Source: Terriglobia bacterium (lineage in GTDB: Bacteria > Acidobacteriota > Terriglobia > Bryobacterales > Bryobacteraceae). Taken from it: a stretch of DNA of 37,742 bases. The position numbers were made by a program, and so were the translations under genes. The stretch is taken from NCBI GenBank assembly GCA_020073615.1, contig JAIQEX010000062.1:1-37742 (forward strand), written 5' to 3'. A model generated the notes under the pieces. The model was not told where the DNA came from and made no database searches. It saw nothing but the letters and a program-made list of their open reading frames with translations. The stretch's first letter is position 1. Every line of letters begins with the position of its first letter. Below are positions 23,128 through 33,655 of this stretch, in pieces.

Positions 23128-25250
23128 GACCTTCCTCTCCAGAAACGCAATGCGCCGTGCAACAGGACCAGAAGGAGCGCGCCAATCACGGAGGCCCACC
23201 CGATCGCCTCGACCCAGGAAGACCGGCTGTCGCCAATGATGTAGAACGACGCGAGCAAGGGCCGGTTATCGAACGTTGGCTCCTTGCCGGCGTAGTTGAC
23301 CACGTTGACTGGTTTGCCGCCAAACATGACCGGCGCGCCTCTGGGAAGGAAGGTGTTCAGGTCCACCGGCCGATGTAGGATGCTGTTGCCGGAGTGGCAC
23401 GCCGTACACTCCCGGATGGCCTGCTTCTTGCCCACGATGCTGTGGCTCATGGCCCAGGGCACCACGTCTACCCGCAACTCCGGTTCGGCGACGCCGCCAT
23501 GCTGCTGCAAGAGGCCTTTGACCAGGGCAATCTTCCCGGGGGTGTCATAGACGGCCTGCGGGATGTCGATAAAGCCGATCTTGTCGCCAAATGCCTTCAC
23601 GATTTCCGGACGGTAGCTAAGATCGCCGTCGCGGTCGCGCCCGCTGAAGAAACTCTGCTGAAGCTGCCACGTGAATACCGGGCGGCGGGCCCGCTTGTCG
23701 AACCAGTAGACTCCGGTAATCAGATTGGTGGGCCGAATCTGGGGTCTTTGGTTTCTGTCCAGGGTGGGAATGTAGGCTGGAAGATAGCCGGTCAGCTCGG
23801 AATCCGGATCGGTGATGCTGCCGTCAATGCCGCGAAACGTAATCCGGCTGGTGCCGGTGTCCATGAGAAATCCCCAATCGTCGCTTCGATAAGCCCAGAA
23901 GTGTACCGCGGGAATATGACAGGTCTGACAGGCGAGCGCCTGAAAGTGACGGGTCTTGTAGGGAAGGAACGCATGGCCTTTCACGGCGTCGTGGCAATCG
24001 CCGCAGCCGCGCATGGTGTTATGCCGCGTCAGGTTGACGGTTTCCGGAGGAATGTTGCCGCGCGCAAAATTGTGGTCGGGCCGCCGCAGATAGACGGCCA
24101 CATCTTCGCCACGGGGCCGGTAACGCAGCGCCTTGGCAGCGTCGTCGTGAATCATCCTCCCCGGATTGTTGGGCGCGAAGTGGCAGTCGATGCAGACCAG
24201 CCCCTTGGCGGCGTGCGCATCCCAGGGATAGGTCATCTTCTCCTTGCCGGCGATTTTCGGCGAGACCGTATCGCTGATATTCGCGCCGTTGTAAATCCAG
24301 CCGGACTTCTCCGTGCCGCGCATGATATCGGCATGCTGGATGGGCTGGATGGTGGTTGCATGACGGGCCGTGAAACCGTGGCACATGGCGCAGTTTTCCA
24401 GCGTGGGGTCGGAAAGATCGAGCAGTTCCGGCTTGACTGCACCGTCAGCCTGAAACGCCGCGCGGTTGTATAGGAAGGTTCCATCCCCGGCGGCGCTGAC
24501 GATTCCGGTTTCGGCGAGGGTGGCGTTATTGGCCCACCGGAAATTCCCGGCCGTCATCTCCTTTCGCCGGGCGCCGCGGCTGGCCCTGGGCACGTGGCAG
24601 AGGAAGCAGTCGCCTTCGGTAACGCCGCTCTTTTGCCAATCCCAGGGCACGACCCGGCCCAGGTTGCGGTCGCGAATGGTGTAGCTCGGATCGAGCGGAC
24701 CGCTGGCATGGGCATCCGAACCCAGCAGCGGCTGGCCTCTGAGGTCGTACTCCGAGATGCCGCCGCCGGTGTGGCAGCCGCCACATTTGGTGAGCCACTC
24801 GGGCTGGCTCATGTCGGCGTCGGACGGGTTCTGAATATCCGCGTGCGTCAGTTGCCGGTTGGGAATGATCGAGAATTTGCCGAACATTCCGGGGGACGAA
24901 TTGAACGCGGCGACGCCGTGCGACGACAGCAGCTTCCGGTCCATTTCGCTCTTTCCCTGCTGGAAATGGAAGCTGTTGGCGATGAAATCGTAATCGTGGC
25001 AGTTCTCTCCGCAGGTCCGCCGGGTGCTGATGGGTTGGCCCGTGGTCAAGACGTTGTGGCCCCCTTCGTCCTTGAGCACGACCGCCGGATGGCTCAGCCT
25101 GGGTGCGGCCTCTGGCGGCGGGGCTCCGCCATCCATACCCCATGCGACCAGCGGCAACACCGTGCCGACCAGAAATCCGGCCCGCAGCAAGGCCAGAGAT
25201 GCCGCCACCCCCTTCCGCTCTGAGCGGAAGGCGACACAGGAATGTTTCAT
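23124..25250 (-). CDS. Octahaem c-type cytochrome with C-terminal membrane anchor
   Basis: 708 residues. An N-terminal hydrophobic stretch (about 15-38) acts as signal. There are eight haem-type motifs. The first is spaced CX3CH (CGENCH, 80-85). Seven are CXXCH: CGGCH 156-160, CFLCH 215-219, CAMCH 287-291, CIDCH 353-357, CGDCH 416-420, CQTCH 441-445 and CTACH near 620. A single helix at about 680-703 (AIGWASVIGALLLVLLHGAL) anchors the C-terminus. Arrangement and length resemble octahaem tetrathionate reductase/hydroxylamine oxidoreductase-like families, but the substrate cannot be told. Translation overlaps that of the cytochrome b; the binding-protein gene ends 17 bases upstream. Confidence 0.9.
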   Translation of the reverse strand: MKHSCVAFRSERKGVAASLALLRAGFLVGTVLPLVAWGMDGGAPPPEAAPRLSHPAVVLKDEGGHNVLTTGQPISTRRTCGENCHDYDFIANSFHFQQGKSEMDRKLLSSHGVAAFNSSPGMFGKFSIIPNRQLTHADIQNPSDADMSQPEWLTKCGGCHTGGGISEYDLRGQPLLGSDAHASGPLDPSYTIRDRNLGRVVPWDWQKSGVTEGDCFLCHVPRASRGARRKEMTAGNFRWANNATLAETGIVSAAGDGTFLYNRAAFQADGAVKPELLDLSDPTLENCAMCHGFTARHATTIQPIQHADIMRGTEKSGWIYNGANISDTVSPKIAGKEKMTYPWDAHAAKGLVCIDCHFAPNNPGRMIHDDAAKALRYRPRGEDVAVYLRRPDHNFARGNIPPETVNLTRHNTMRGCGDCHDAVKGHAFLPYKTRHFQALACQTCHIPAVHFWAYRSDDWGFLMDTGTSRITFRGIDGSITDPDSELTGYLPAYIPTLDRNQRPQIRPTNLITGVYWFDKRARRPVFTWQLQQSFFSGRDRDGDLSYRPEIVKAFGDKIGFIDIPQAVYDTPGKIALVKGLLQQHGGVAEPELRVDVVPWAMSHSIVGKKQAIRECTACHSGNSILHRPVDLNTFLPRGAPVMFGGKPVNVVNYAGKEPTFDNRPLLASFYIIGDSRSSWVEAIGWASVIGALLLVLLHGALRFWRGRS

Positions 25251-25267
25251 ATGAGTCGCCCGAACGG

Positions 25268-26215
25268 TTAGTTCCTCGCCTGCTTGCGGTCTCCCGCGCT
25301 TTTGACGAGAGCCTGCGTGAGGTTATCGAACAGCGCACTGTAGGTCTTCGCTCCGGCGATGTGTTCAATCGACGAAGCGACCTCGATCACCGGCACGCCC
25401 GACAGTTCCCGGAAGGCGTCGCCGTACTCATGCGGGGTGTTCGGGTCCACCATGACAATGTCCACCTTCATGTCGCGCACGTGACTGAGGAGAATCTGGG
25501 GAGTCGGCAGCGTTCCCGGCTCGCCCTTGCATACCCCGAACCTGAGGCCGCCAAGGCGGGAGAAGTTCTGCCACCCGCACTGCGCGCTGAAGATGCGGAT
25601 GCCGGCCAGCGGCTTGAGAGCCAGCTTCCACCGGGCGATGTCTTTCTCCAGCGTCCGCCGGAACGCCTCGGCGTTCGCGAGATAAACGGCTCGTTTGTCC
25701 GGGTGAAGCGTGCCCAGGCCGTTGGCGATGTTGCGGGCGATGACGGGACCATTTTGAGGGTTGAGCCAAAAGAAGGGATCGCCGGCCATCAACCCGGCAT
25801 CGACGTACCCAAAACATGTGGACCCAGGCACGTTCACACGCGCCGCGCCTTTCGAAACGTCGATCCAGGCGGGCGGCGGAGCGGATGGTTTCGGTGAACC
25901 GGGGCGCCGGCCGGCGGCGTCGTTGATCGCCGCCGATTCGTTGAAGAAGCCCGTCCACACCACTGCGTCCGCTTTGGCGAGGCGGTCGCGAACCGTGCCT
26001 TCGACCTGCAGACCCTTTCTGACGATGCACCCCTTGAAGAGGCTGAATGTATCCACCGTGTCGCCCCCGACCGCCACGACAATGGCTTCGATATCGGGTT
26101 CGGTGACAGCCACCAAAAGCCGGCCCCGAGTTGCCGGCTGGCCGGCGGCCCAAGCAGGGGCCGCGGCGAGCACCGCCACGATGGGCAGCGTCATCCACGC
26201 TCTAACGCGATTCAT
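25268..26215 (-). CDS. ZnuA-like periplasmic binding protein, atypical metal ligands
   Basis: 315 residues. Start 26215 follows AGGAGAT and gives a clean signal peptide (MNRVRAWMTLPIVAVLAAAPAWA). Cluster A-I binding-protein features are VAVTEPDIEAIVVAVGGD, RLAKADAVVWTGFFNESA, DPFFWLNPQNGPVIARNIANGL and VPVIEVASSIEHIAG. The His usually found in the HxWLDP motif is Phe here (DPFFWLNP), and the first His position is also absent (FKGCIVRKGLQVEG). No permease or ATPase gene is adjacent. It may not feed an ABC importer; it could sense, carry or insert a metal or other ligand for the cytochromes encoded with it. First gene of the three-gene operon. Confidence 0.85.
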   Translation of the reverse strand: MNRVRAWMTLPIVAVLAAAPAWAAGQPATRGRLLVAVTEPDIEAIVVAVGGDTVDTFSLFKGCIVRKGLQVEGTVRDRLAKADAVVWTGFFNESAAINDAAGRRPGSPKPSAPPPAWIDVSKGAARVNVPGSTCFGYVDAGLMAGDPFFWLNPQNGPVIARNIANGLGTLHPDKRAVYLANAEAFRRTLEKDIARWKLALKPLAGIRIFSAQCGWQNFSRLGGLRFGVCKGEPGTLPTPQILLSHVRDMKVDIVMVDPNTPHEYGDAFRELSGVPVIEVASSIEHIAGAKTYSALFDNLTQALVKSAGDRKQARN

Positions 26216-26319
26216 AGATGATCTCCTGTTCTGCCATTCCACCCGGACGAGCGTCCAGGTAACGCCGCACACCCGCCTTGCCGGGGGCCGGGCCTCGAAA
26301 ATATGATTCCATCTATACG

Positions 26320-26345
26320 GATGCAGATTGCATCTAGAGGTGACA
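26320..26345. promoter_or_regulatory. Bipartite operator-like element upstream of the binding protein / octahaem operon
   Basis: Reads GATGCAGATTGCATC (26320-26334, a GATGCA-3-TGCATC dyad), then CTA-type spacer, then GAGGTGACA ending at 26345. It matches the element at 32715-32740 at 21 of 26 positions, with the same 10-base spacing between GATGCAG and RARGTGACA. It lies about 105 bases before the minus-strand binding protein and 50 bases before the stress-protein relic on the plus strand. The half-site resembles that of Rrf2-family NsrR, but NsrR sites have wider spacing. Confidence 0.6.
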
Positions 26346-26359
26346 CCGATATAAATGTT

Positions 26360-26369
26360 TTTAGCTAAA
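26360..26369. promoter_or_regulatory. 10-bp palindrome TTTAGCTAAA
   Basis: Perfect palindrome in the same intergenic region as the bipartite element, flanked by AT-rich sequence (ATATAAATGTT). It could be an operator or core promoter part; short palindromes of this kind also occur by chance. Confidence 0.3.
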
Positions 26370-26394
26370 GAAACCGACTCCGGCACTCGCATCG

Positions 26395-26520
26395 GATGAA
26401 GCATTCGACCTTCTGGTCATTGGCGCTCCACACGGGCGGTACTTTGAGGGGCTGGTCCTGGGCACCACTACCTTGCGCGCGGTGCGTCACGCGGCGTGCC
26501 CGGTCTTGACGGTGAGTGGT
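26395..26520 (+). pseudogene. Relic of universal stress protein (UspA) C-terminus
   Basis: The frame reads DEAFDLLVIGAPHGRYFEGLVLGTTT in parts, then LRAVRHAACPVLTVS. This is the ATP-binding-loop and last-strand region of UspA proteins (G-x-H-GR, LGS/T, CPVL-V). Nothing of the first 100 or so residues is present upstream, and the frame continues past the usual end into unrelated residues. It is a 5'-truncated remnant. Confidence 0.8.
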
Positions 26521-26623
26521 CCGGAAGGGCTCGATAGGATGGGGGCCACCGACACCGCGGACCTGTCAGCCACGAGGCTTTGGCGCCAGAGCCGCGGAAA
26601 TGGCGGCTGGCCGGTTCCGGCAC

Positions 26624-26797
26624 TCACTTTTCCAGAGGAGGCCGATGCTCAAGGCACGTTTCGATTTCGCGCCGGACCAGAAACAGAATTGCCTGAATCT
26701 CTCCGTTCTTGCCCAGTTGGTACCCGGCCGGGTGCTGCATCCGGGGGCCGGCCGCGATCATGAAGAAACCGGAGAGCCACTTGGCATCTGTCGGCCG
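26624..26797 (-). pseudogene. Relic of cytochrome bd-type quinol oxidase subunit I
   Basis: About 57 codons read PTDAKWLSGFFMIAAGPRMQHPAGYQLGKNGEIQ in pieces, then unrelated residues to TGA at 26624. The phrase W-x-SGFFMIA-x(4)-MQHPxGY is characteristic of CydA/CioA. Both ends of the roughly 450-residue protein are missing. It lies between the UspA relic and the DUF2892 gene, suggesting that a stress/low-oxygen gene group has been deleted here. Confidence 0.75.
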
Positions 26798-26806
26798 CGG
26801 ACTGTC

Positions 26807-26994
26807 TCAAGCGCGAGCCTTCACCCGGTCCTCGGAAGACTCGACCCCGAGCTTTCGCAGAAAGGTGATCATGGGGCACCAGTTGGTGAATGCCGATTGA
26901 AACAGGTTCAGCCCCACAAAGGCGGTGAACAGAAACCAGCCGGGATGCACCCAATAGCCCAGAGCCACGCTGGCCATCACGAAAAAGCCGGCGA

Positions 26995-27022
<28 letters not shown>
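26807..27022 (-). CDS. Small membrane protein, DUF2892 (YgaP-like)
   Basis: 71 residues. Start 27022 is preceded by AGGAGGAAAG. Two short membrane helices ([17 protein letters not shown] and [19 protein letters not shown]) and the motif [14 protein letters not shown] match the DUF2892 domain, which forms the membrane part of YgaP sulfurtransferases. No rhodanese domain is attached. It overlaps the 3' end of the RND permease gene by 28 bases and is probably the last gene of the efflux operon. Confidence 0.88.
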
Positions 27023-30194
<3,172 letters not shown>

Positions 30195-30198
<4 letters not shown>

Positions 30199-31343
30199 TG
30201 CCGGACCTCAACCCGGGCACCATCCTGCAACCCGGGCGGCACCGGCAGCACCACCTTCTCTCCGGCGTTCAGGCCGGACAGAACTTCCACCGCCTCCTTC
30301 GTTCGCCGGCCCGTGGTGACCAGCCTGATATGGGCCACGCCATCCTCGACCACAAATAACGACTGCAACTGGCCGCGCTCCATCAGGGCGGCAAGCGGCA
30401 CCGCCACCACCTTTTGCATGCCCAACGGGAAGATGGCCCGCCCGAACATGCCGGTGCGCAACCCCGGCGCCGCGGGGAGATCCAGCTTCACGATATAGCT
30501 GCGCGAGGCGGCGTCCACCGACGGGACAATTTCGGAAACACGCGCGTTCAGTTTGCGCTCGGAGGCTTCGACGACGGCTTCGACCGCTTGGCCGACTCGG
30601 ACAGAAGCCAGCTTCGATTCGTCCACCGATGCTTCCAGGCGGTACAGTCCGTCCTGCTCGAGGGTGAGCAGGGGCGCGCCGGGCGTCGCCAGATTGCCCG
30701 GCTCCACCGTCCTGGTGATCACCACCCCGGAGAATGGCGCCGACAATTTCACGTAGTCGCGCATGATTCCAGCGGCGCGAACTTCCTGCTCCACCTGCGC
30801 CATTTTGGAGTTGAGCTGCGTGCGCCGGGAGCGCGCCATATCGTAGTTCGCCCGGGCCGCCTTGAGCCGCGCCGAGGCTTCATCGAACTCCTGATTGGAA
30901 ATCGATTTCTTCGCCGCCAGTTCTTCCATGCGCTGAAAAGTCGCCTGCGCCAAATCCAGGTTGGCTTTGGCGGCGGCCGCGGCATTCTCCAGTTCGGGGA
31001 TGGCGCTCTCCACTTCGGTGCGGCCGGCCTCGGCGCGGCGCAGGCTCACGTCCAGGTCCCGAGCATCCAAGGCGATCAGAAGCTGGCCTTCCCGAACATG
31101 ATCTCCCACCTGAACGTTCACCTGCTGCACGTAGCCCGTAAGTTTGCTCGATATCGTGGCCGTGGTGCGCGCGCGGACCGTGCCGGTGGCTTCGTAACTC
31201 GCTGGCCAATCCCCGGTGGCAACGTCCGTTGTCTGGACCGCCACCGGCGGAGCTTGCGTCGGTGCGGCGCGGCGCGCCGGCTCGTTTCCGCAGGACGTCA
31301 GCAGAAAAGCGAGGAGGGGCAAAAACAGGAAACCCGGCTTCAT
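30195..31343 (-). CDS. RND efflux membrane-fusion (periplasmic adaptor) lipoprotein
   Basis: 382 residues. Lipoprotein signal peptide with lipobox LLTSC (Cys 18). A biotinyl/lipoyl-like half at [24 protein letters not shown] is followed by a long alpha-helical hairpin (about 90-180, rich in A, E, R) and a second lipoyl half ([21 protein letters not shown]). A beta-barrel and membrane-proximal domain end with [16 protein letters not shown]. It links the permease to the outer-membrane channel. It starts in the TGATG overlap with the TolC-like gene. Confidence 0.95.
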
Positions 31344-32680
31344 CAGTTCAGAACCTCCGAATCCGCGTTGAGACGGCCCGCGGCAAGTTCCAGCATGGCG
31401 GCGGCAATCCGTTGATCGTGAATGGCGGCAAGATAGCGCGTGCGGCTTTCCAACACGGCGGTTTCCGTGCGCAGAAGGTCGGTCACGTTGTTCATCCCCG
31501 CTTCGTACCGGTTCTGCGTAATGCGAAGGCTCTCCGCAGCCTCGGCAACGGCCGCCTTGGCGACCTCGATGCGCTCTTGGGCGGCCTTCAGGCCGGCCCA
31601 GGCACGCCGCACCTGAAGGCGGATGGCCGAATCCGTTCGCTGTTCCTCGAATTCGGCGCGCTTCACCAGGTGCGCGGTTTCGGCGATTCGCGCCTTGTCG
31701 GCCGCGCCATTGAACAGATTCCAGCGGAGCGAAATGGCGGCGAGCCAGTTGGCGCCGCCGCGATTGACGAACCGCTGGCGGTCCGCCTCGAATGCGCCCC
31801 GGAAACTCACTTGCGGCAGCATCGCGCTGCGGGCGCCGTCCGCCTGTGTTTGCGCCAGGTTCGTAGCGAGGCGGGTTTCGCGCGCTTCGGGGCGGGAAGC
31901 GGACGCGGAGCGCTCCAGGCCATCCACCGCCAGGTCGGGAAGCTCCAGCGCCGCCAGCGGCGTGCTCAGCGCGTGAGGGGTATCGAGCGGCAGCCCCAGT
32001 GCGTCGTTGAGCGCCGCCTTCGCCACTTCGAGATCCGCCGCCCGATTGATCCTCTGCTCGGTCACGGCGGCCAGGTGCACCCGGATGGACAGCACATCGA
32101 CATCGGTGGACATTCCCGCCGCGCGGACCGCATCGGCGCGTTTCAGATCCGCTTCGGCCGAGCGAACCGCCTGCTCGGCGGCCTTGAGATTCTCCGCCGC
32201 CAGAAGAGCTCCGTAATAGGCGCGCGCGGTTCCCGAGATGACTTCCATCTGGACGCGCCGCTGCTCTTCGCCGGTCATCTCTTGCGCCAGTTCGGCCGAC
32301 TTTACGGCATTGCGCGTCTGGCGGGCATCGTACAACGGCTGATCCACCGTGATCTGGGATTGGAAGTTGTTGAGAAAATCAGGCCGGTTCAAGGGACCGA
32401 TGGCGAAATTCTCAACGCCGAACTGGTGTTGGGTGAGCAGCGAGCTGAAGACGAAGACCGGGTTGTCGCTACGCGCCAAGGACTCGGAGTAGTTGACCCT
32501 GGGGAGCATCCCTCCGCGGGCCTGGACGAGGCGGTCCTCCGACGCCTGCACTCCCGCGGTTGTGCCGGCGATCGCCTTGTTCTCGCGCAGAGAGAGACGG
32601 ACGGCTTCGCGGAGCGAAAGTGGATCCTGTGCCCATAGGGGAGCAGCGAGTAGCCATACTAAACTGGTTCGCATAAGCAT
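31343..32680 (-). CDS. TolC-family outer-membrane efflux channel
   Basis: 445 residues. Short signal peptide (MRTSLVWLLAAPLWA, cleaved before QDP) reached from ATG 32680 or the in-frame ATG 32674; neither has a strong ribosome site. The body is two repeated outer-membrane efflux domains: LSLREAVRLSLRENKAI, then RYEAGMNNVTDLLRTETAVLE near the C-terminus, both hallmarks. First gene of the tripartite efflux operon, transcribed away from OsmC across the palindromic promoter region at 32710-32801. Confidence 0.94.
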   Translation of the reverse strand: MLMRTSLVWLLAAPLWAQDPLSLREAVRLSLRENKAIAGTTAGVQASEDRLVQARGGMLPRVNYSESLARSDNPVFVFSSLLTQHQFGVENFAIGPLNRPDFLNNFQSQITVDQPLYDARQTRNAVKSAELAQEMTGEEQRRVQMEVISGTARAYYGALLAAENLKAAEQAVRSAEADLKRADAVRAAGMSTDVDVLSIRVHLAAVTEQRINRAADLEVAKAALNDALGLPLDTPHALSTPLAALELPDLAVDGLERSASASRPEARETRLATNLAQTQADGARSAMLPQVSFRGAFEADRQRFVNRGGANWLAAISLRWNLFNGAADKARIAETAHLVKRAEFEEQRTDSAIRLQVRRAWAGLKAAQERIEVAKAAVAEAAESLRITQNRYEAGMNNVTDLLRTETAVLESRTRYLAAIHDQRIAAAMLELAAGRLNADSEVLN

Positions 32681-32709
32681 TAATCAGATCTGAATTGCGC
32701 TTCTATCCG

Positions 32710-32801
32710 TGAAAGATGCAGATTTCATCGGAAAGTGACAGAAGGGGCTCTGCGGGATGCTGTGGCTCAATGTCACTTTTGACGCCAGCCTGCATCTTTC
32801 A
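32710..32801. promoter_or_regulatory. Symmetric palindromic divergent promoter/operator region
   Basis: TGAAAGATGCAG (32710-32721), 10 bases, AAAGTGACA (32732-32740), 30 bases, TGTCACTTT (32771-32779), 10 bases, CTGCATCTTTCA (32790-32801). Both outer 12-mers and both inner 9-mers are perfect inverted copies with equal spacing. The bipartite element GATGCAG-N10-AAAGTGACA therefore occurs twice, facing inward. The left copy also contains the dyad GATGCAGATTTCATC (32715-32729). It lies between the efflux operon (minus) and osmC (plus) and probably controls both. Confidence 0.75.
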
Positions 32802-32815
32802 GGTTGGAAGCCATT

Positions 32816-33226
32816 ATGGAAGTCACCATTCAGCACCTCGGAAACGTGAAGTTCGAAGCCAGCGCGCGGGGCCACCGCGTGATCTGCGACCAGCCTCCCG
32901 ACAATGGCGGATCGGACAGCGGCATGACCCCGCCGGAATATCTGCTGGTTTCACTCGGGACCTGCGCCGGGTTCTACGCCGCCCAGTATCTGAAGGCAAG
33001 GTCTCTGCCCAGCCAGGGCATGGAAGTGAACGTAAGCGCGGAGAAGGCCAGGCAGCCGGCGCGGCTCGGGCAGTTCCGCATTGAGGTGACCGTTCCCGGG
33101 CTGGATGCCGATCATCAGGCCGGCGTCCTGCGCGCCGTCAAGGCGTGCCTGATCCACAACACCTTGATCAACGCGCCCGCAATCGAAACCGTGGTGAGCT
33201 CGCCCGTCGCGGCGCTAGCCGGTTAA
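32816..33226 (+). CDS. OsmC-family protein
   Basis: 136 residues. ATG 32816 is preceded by AGGTTGGAAG. Features: TPPEYLLVSLGTCAGFYAAQYL with C50, the EVNV strand, and KACLIHNTLINAP with C111. These are the two reactive cysteines of OsmC/YhfA proteins, many of which reduce peroxides. It shares the divergent palindromic promoter with the efflux operon, consistent with a stress role. The substrate is not predictable. Confidence 0.92.
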   Translation: MEVTIQHLGNVKFEASARGHRVICDQPPDNGGSDSGMTPPEYLLVSLGTCAGFYAAQYLKARSLPSQGMEVNVSAEKARQPARLGQFRIEVTVPGLDADHQAGVLRAVKACLIHNTLINAPAIETVVSSPVAALAG

Positions 33227-33265
33227 GAATTCCGGCTGTCCGGATTCGCCGGTACGGGACTCGGC

Positions 33266-33544
33266 ATGGGACATCATCCGAAGAGTTGCCAAGACGCCGT
33301 CGCGCTGCTTTCGGACTATGTGGATTTCGAACTGCCGCCCGCAGCCCGCAGCGAGGTCGAAAGACATCTGGCTGGCTGTCCGGGATGTCTCGGAGTCGCA
33401 GAGGGCCTTCGCCACACCATCGCACTATGCCGTGCATACGAGCCGATGGCGTTGCCGGGGCCACTGAGCGATCGCGGGCGTCGGGACCTGGAGGATGCGT
33501 GGCGGAGGATGCTGGCAGGCCGCGAACGCCCGGGGCCAGGCTGA
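33266..33544 (+). CDS. Zinc-finger (zf-HC2) anti-sigma-like protein
   Basis: 92 residues with the anti-sigma zinc motif H34-x3-C38-x2-C41 (VERHLAGCPGC) plus C8 as a likely fourth ligand, in the ELPPAARSEVERHL helix context. There is no membrane helix or second domain, and no sigma factor gene is adjacent, so it is an orphan. It begins 39 bases after osmC and may be co-transcribed. The zinc centre could respond to redox stress by thiol oxidation, as known for the RsrA type; that is an inference. Confidence 0.85.
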   Translation: MGHHPKSCQDAVALLSDYVDFELPPAARSEVERHLAGCPGCLGVAEGLRHTIALCRAYEPMALPGPLSDRGRRDLEDAWRRMLAGRERPGPG

Positions 33545-33655
33545 GCCGGCCGCCATCCGCCCTTTATCGGCCACCGCCGTTTGGACCAGCGGGAAGTAGC
33601 GCCTCCCCGCAGATTCCCGACCTCGATAGGGACCGAAATCGCGCCAACTGATTCG

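Noticed and set aside
32732-32740. AAAGTGACA read as a sigma-70 -35 box
   Set aside because: No plausible -10 hexamer lies 16-18 bases downstream at any of the three copies, so it is treated as part of a regulator site.
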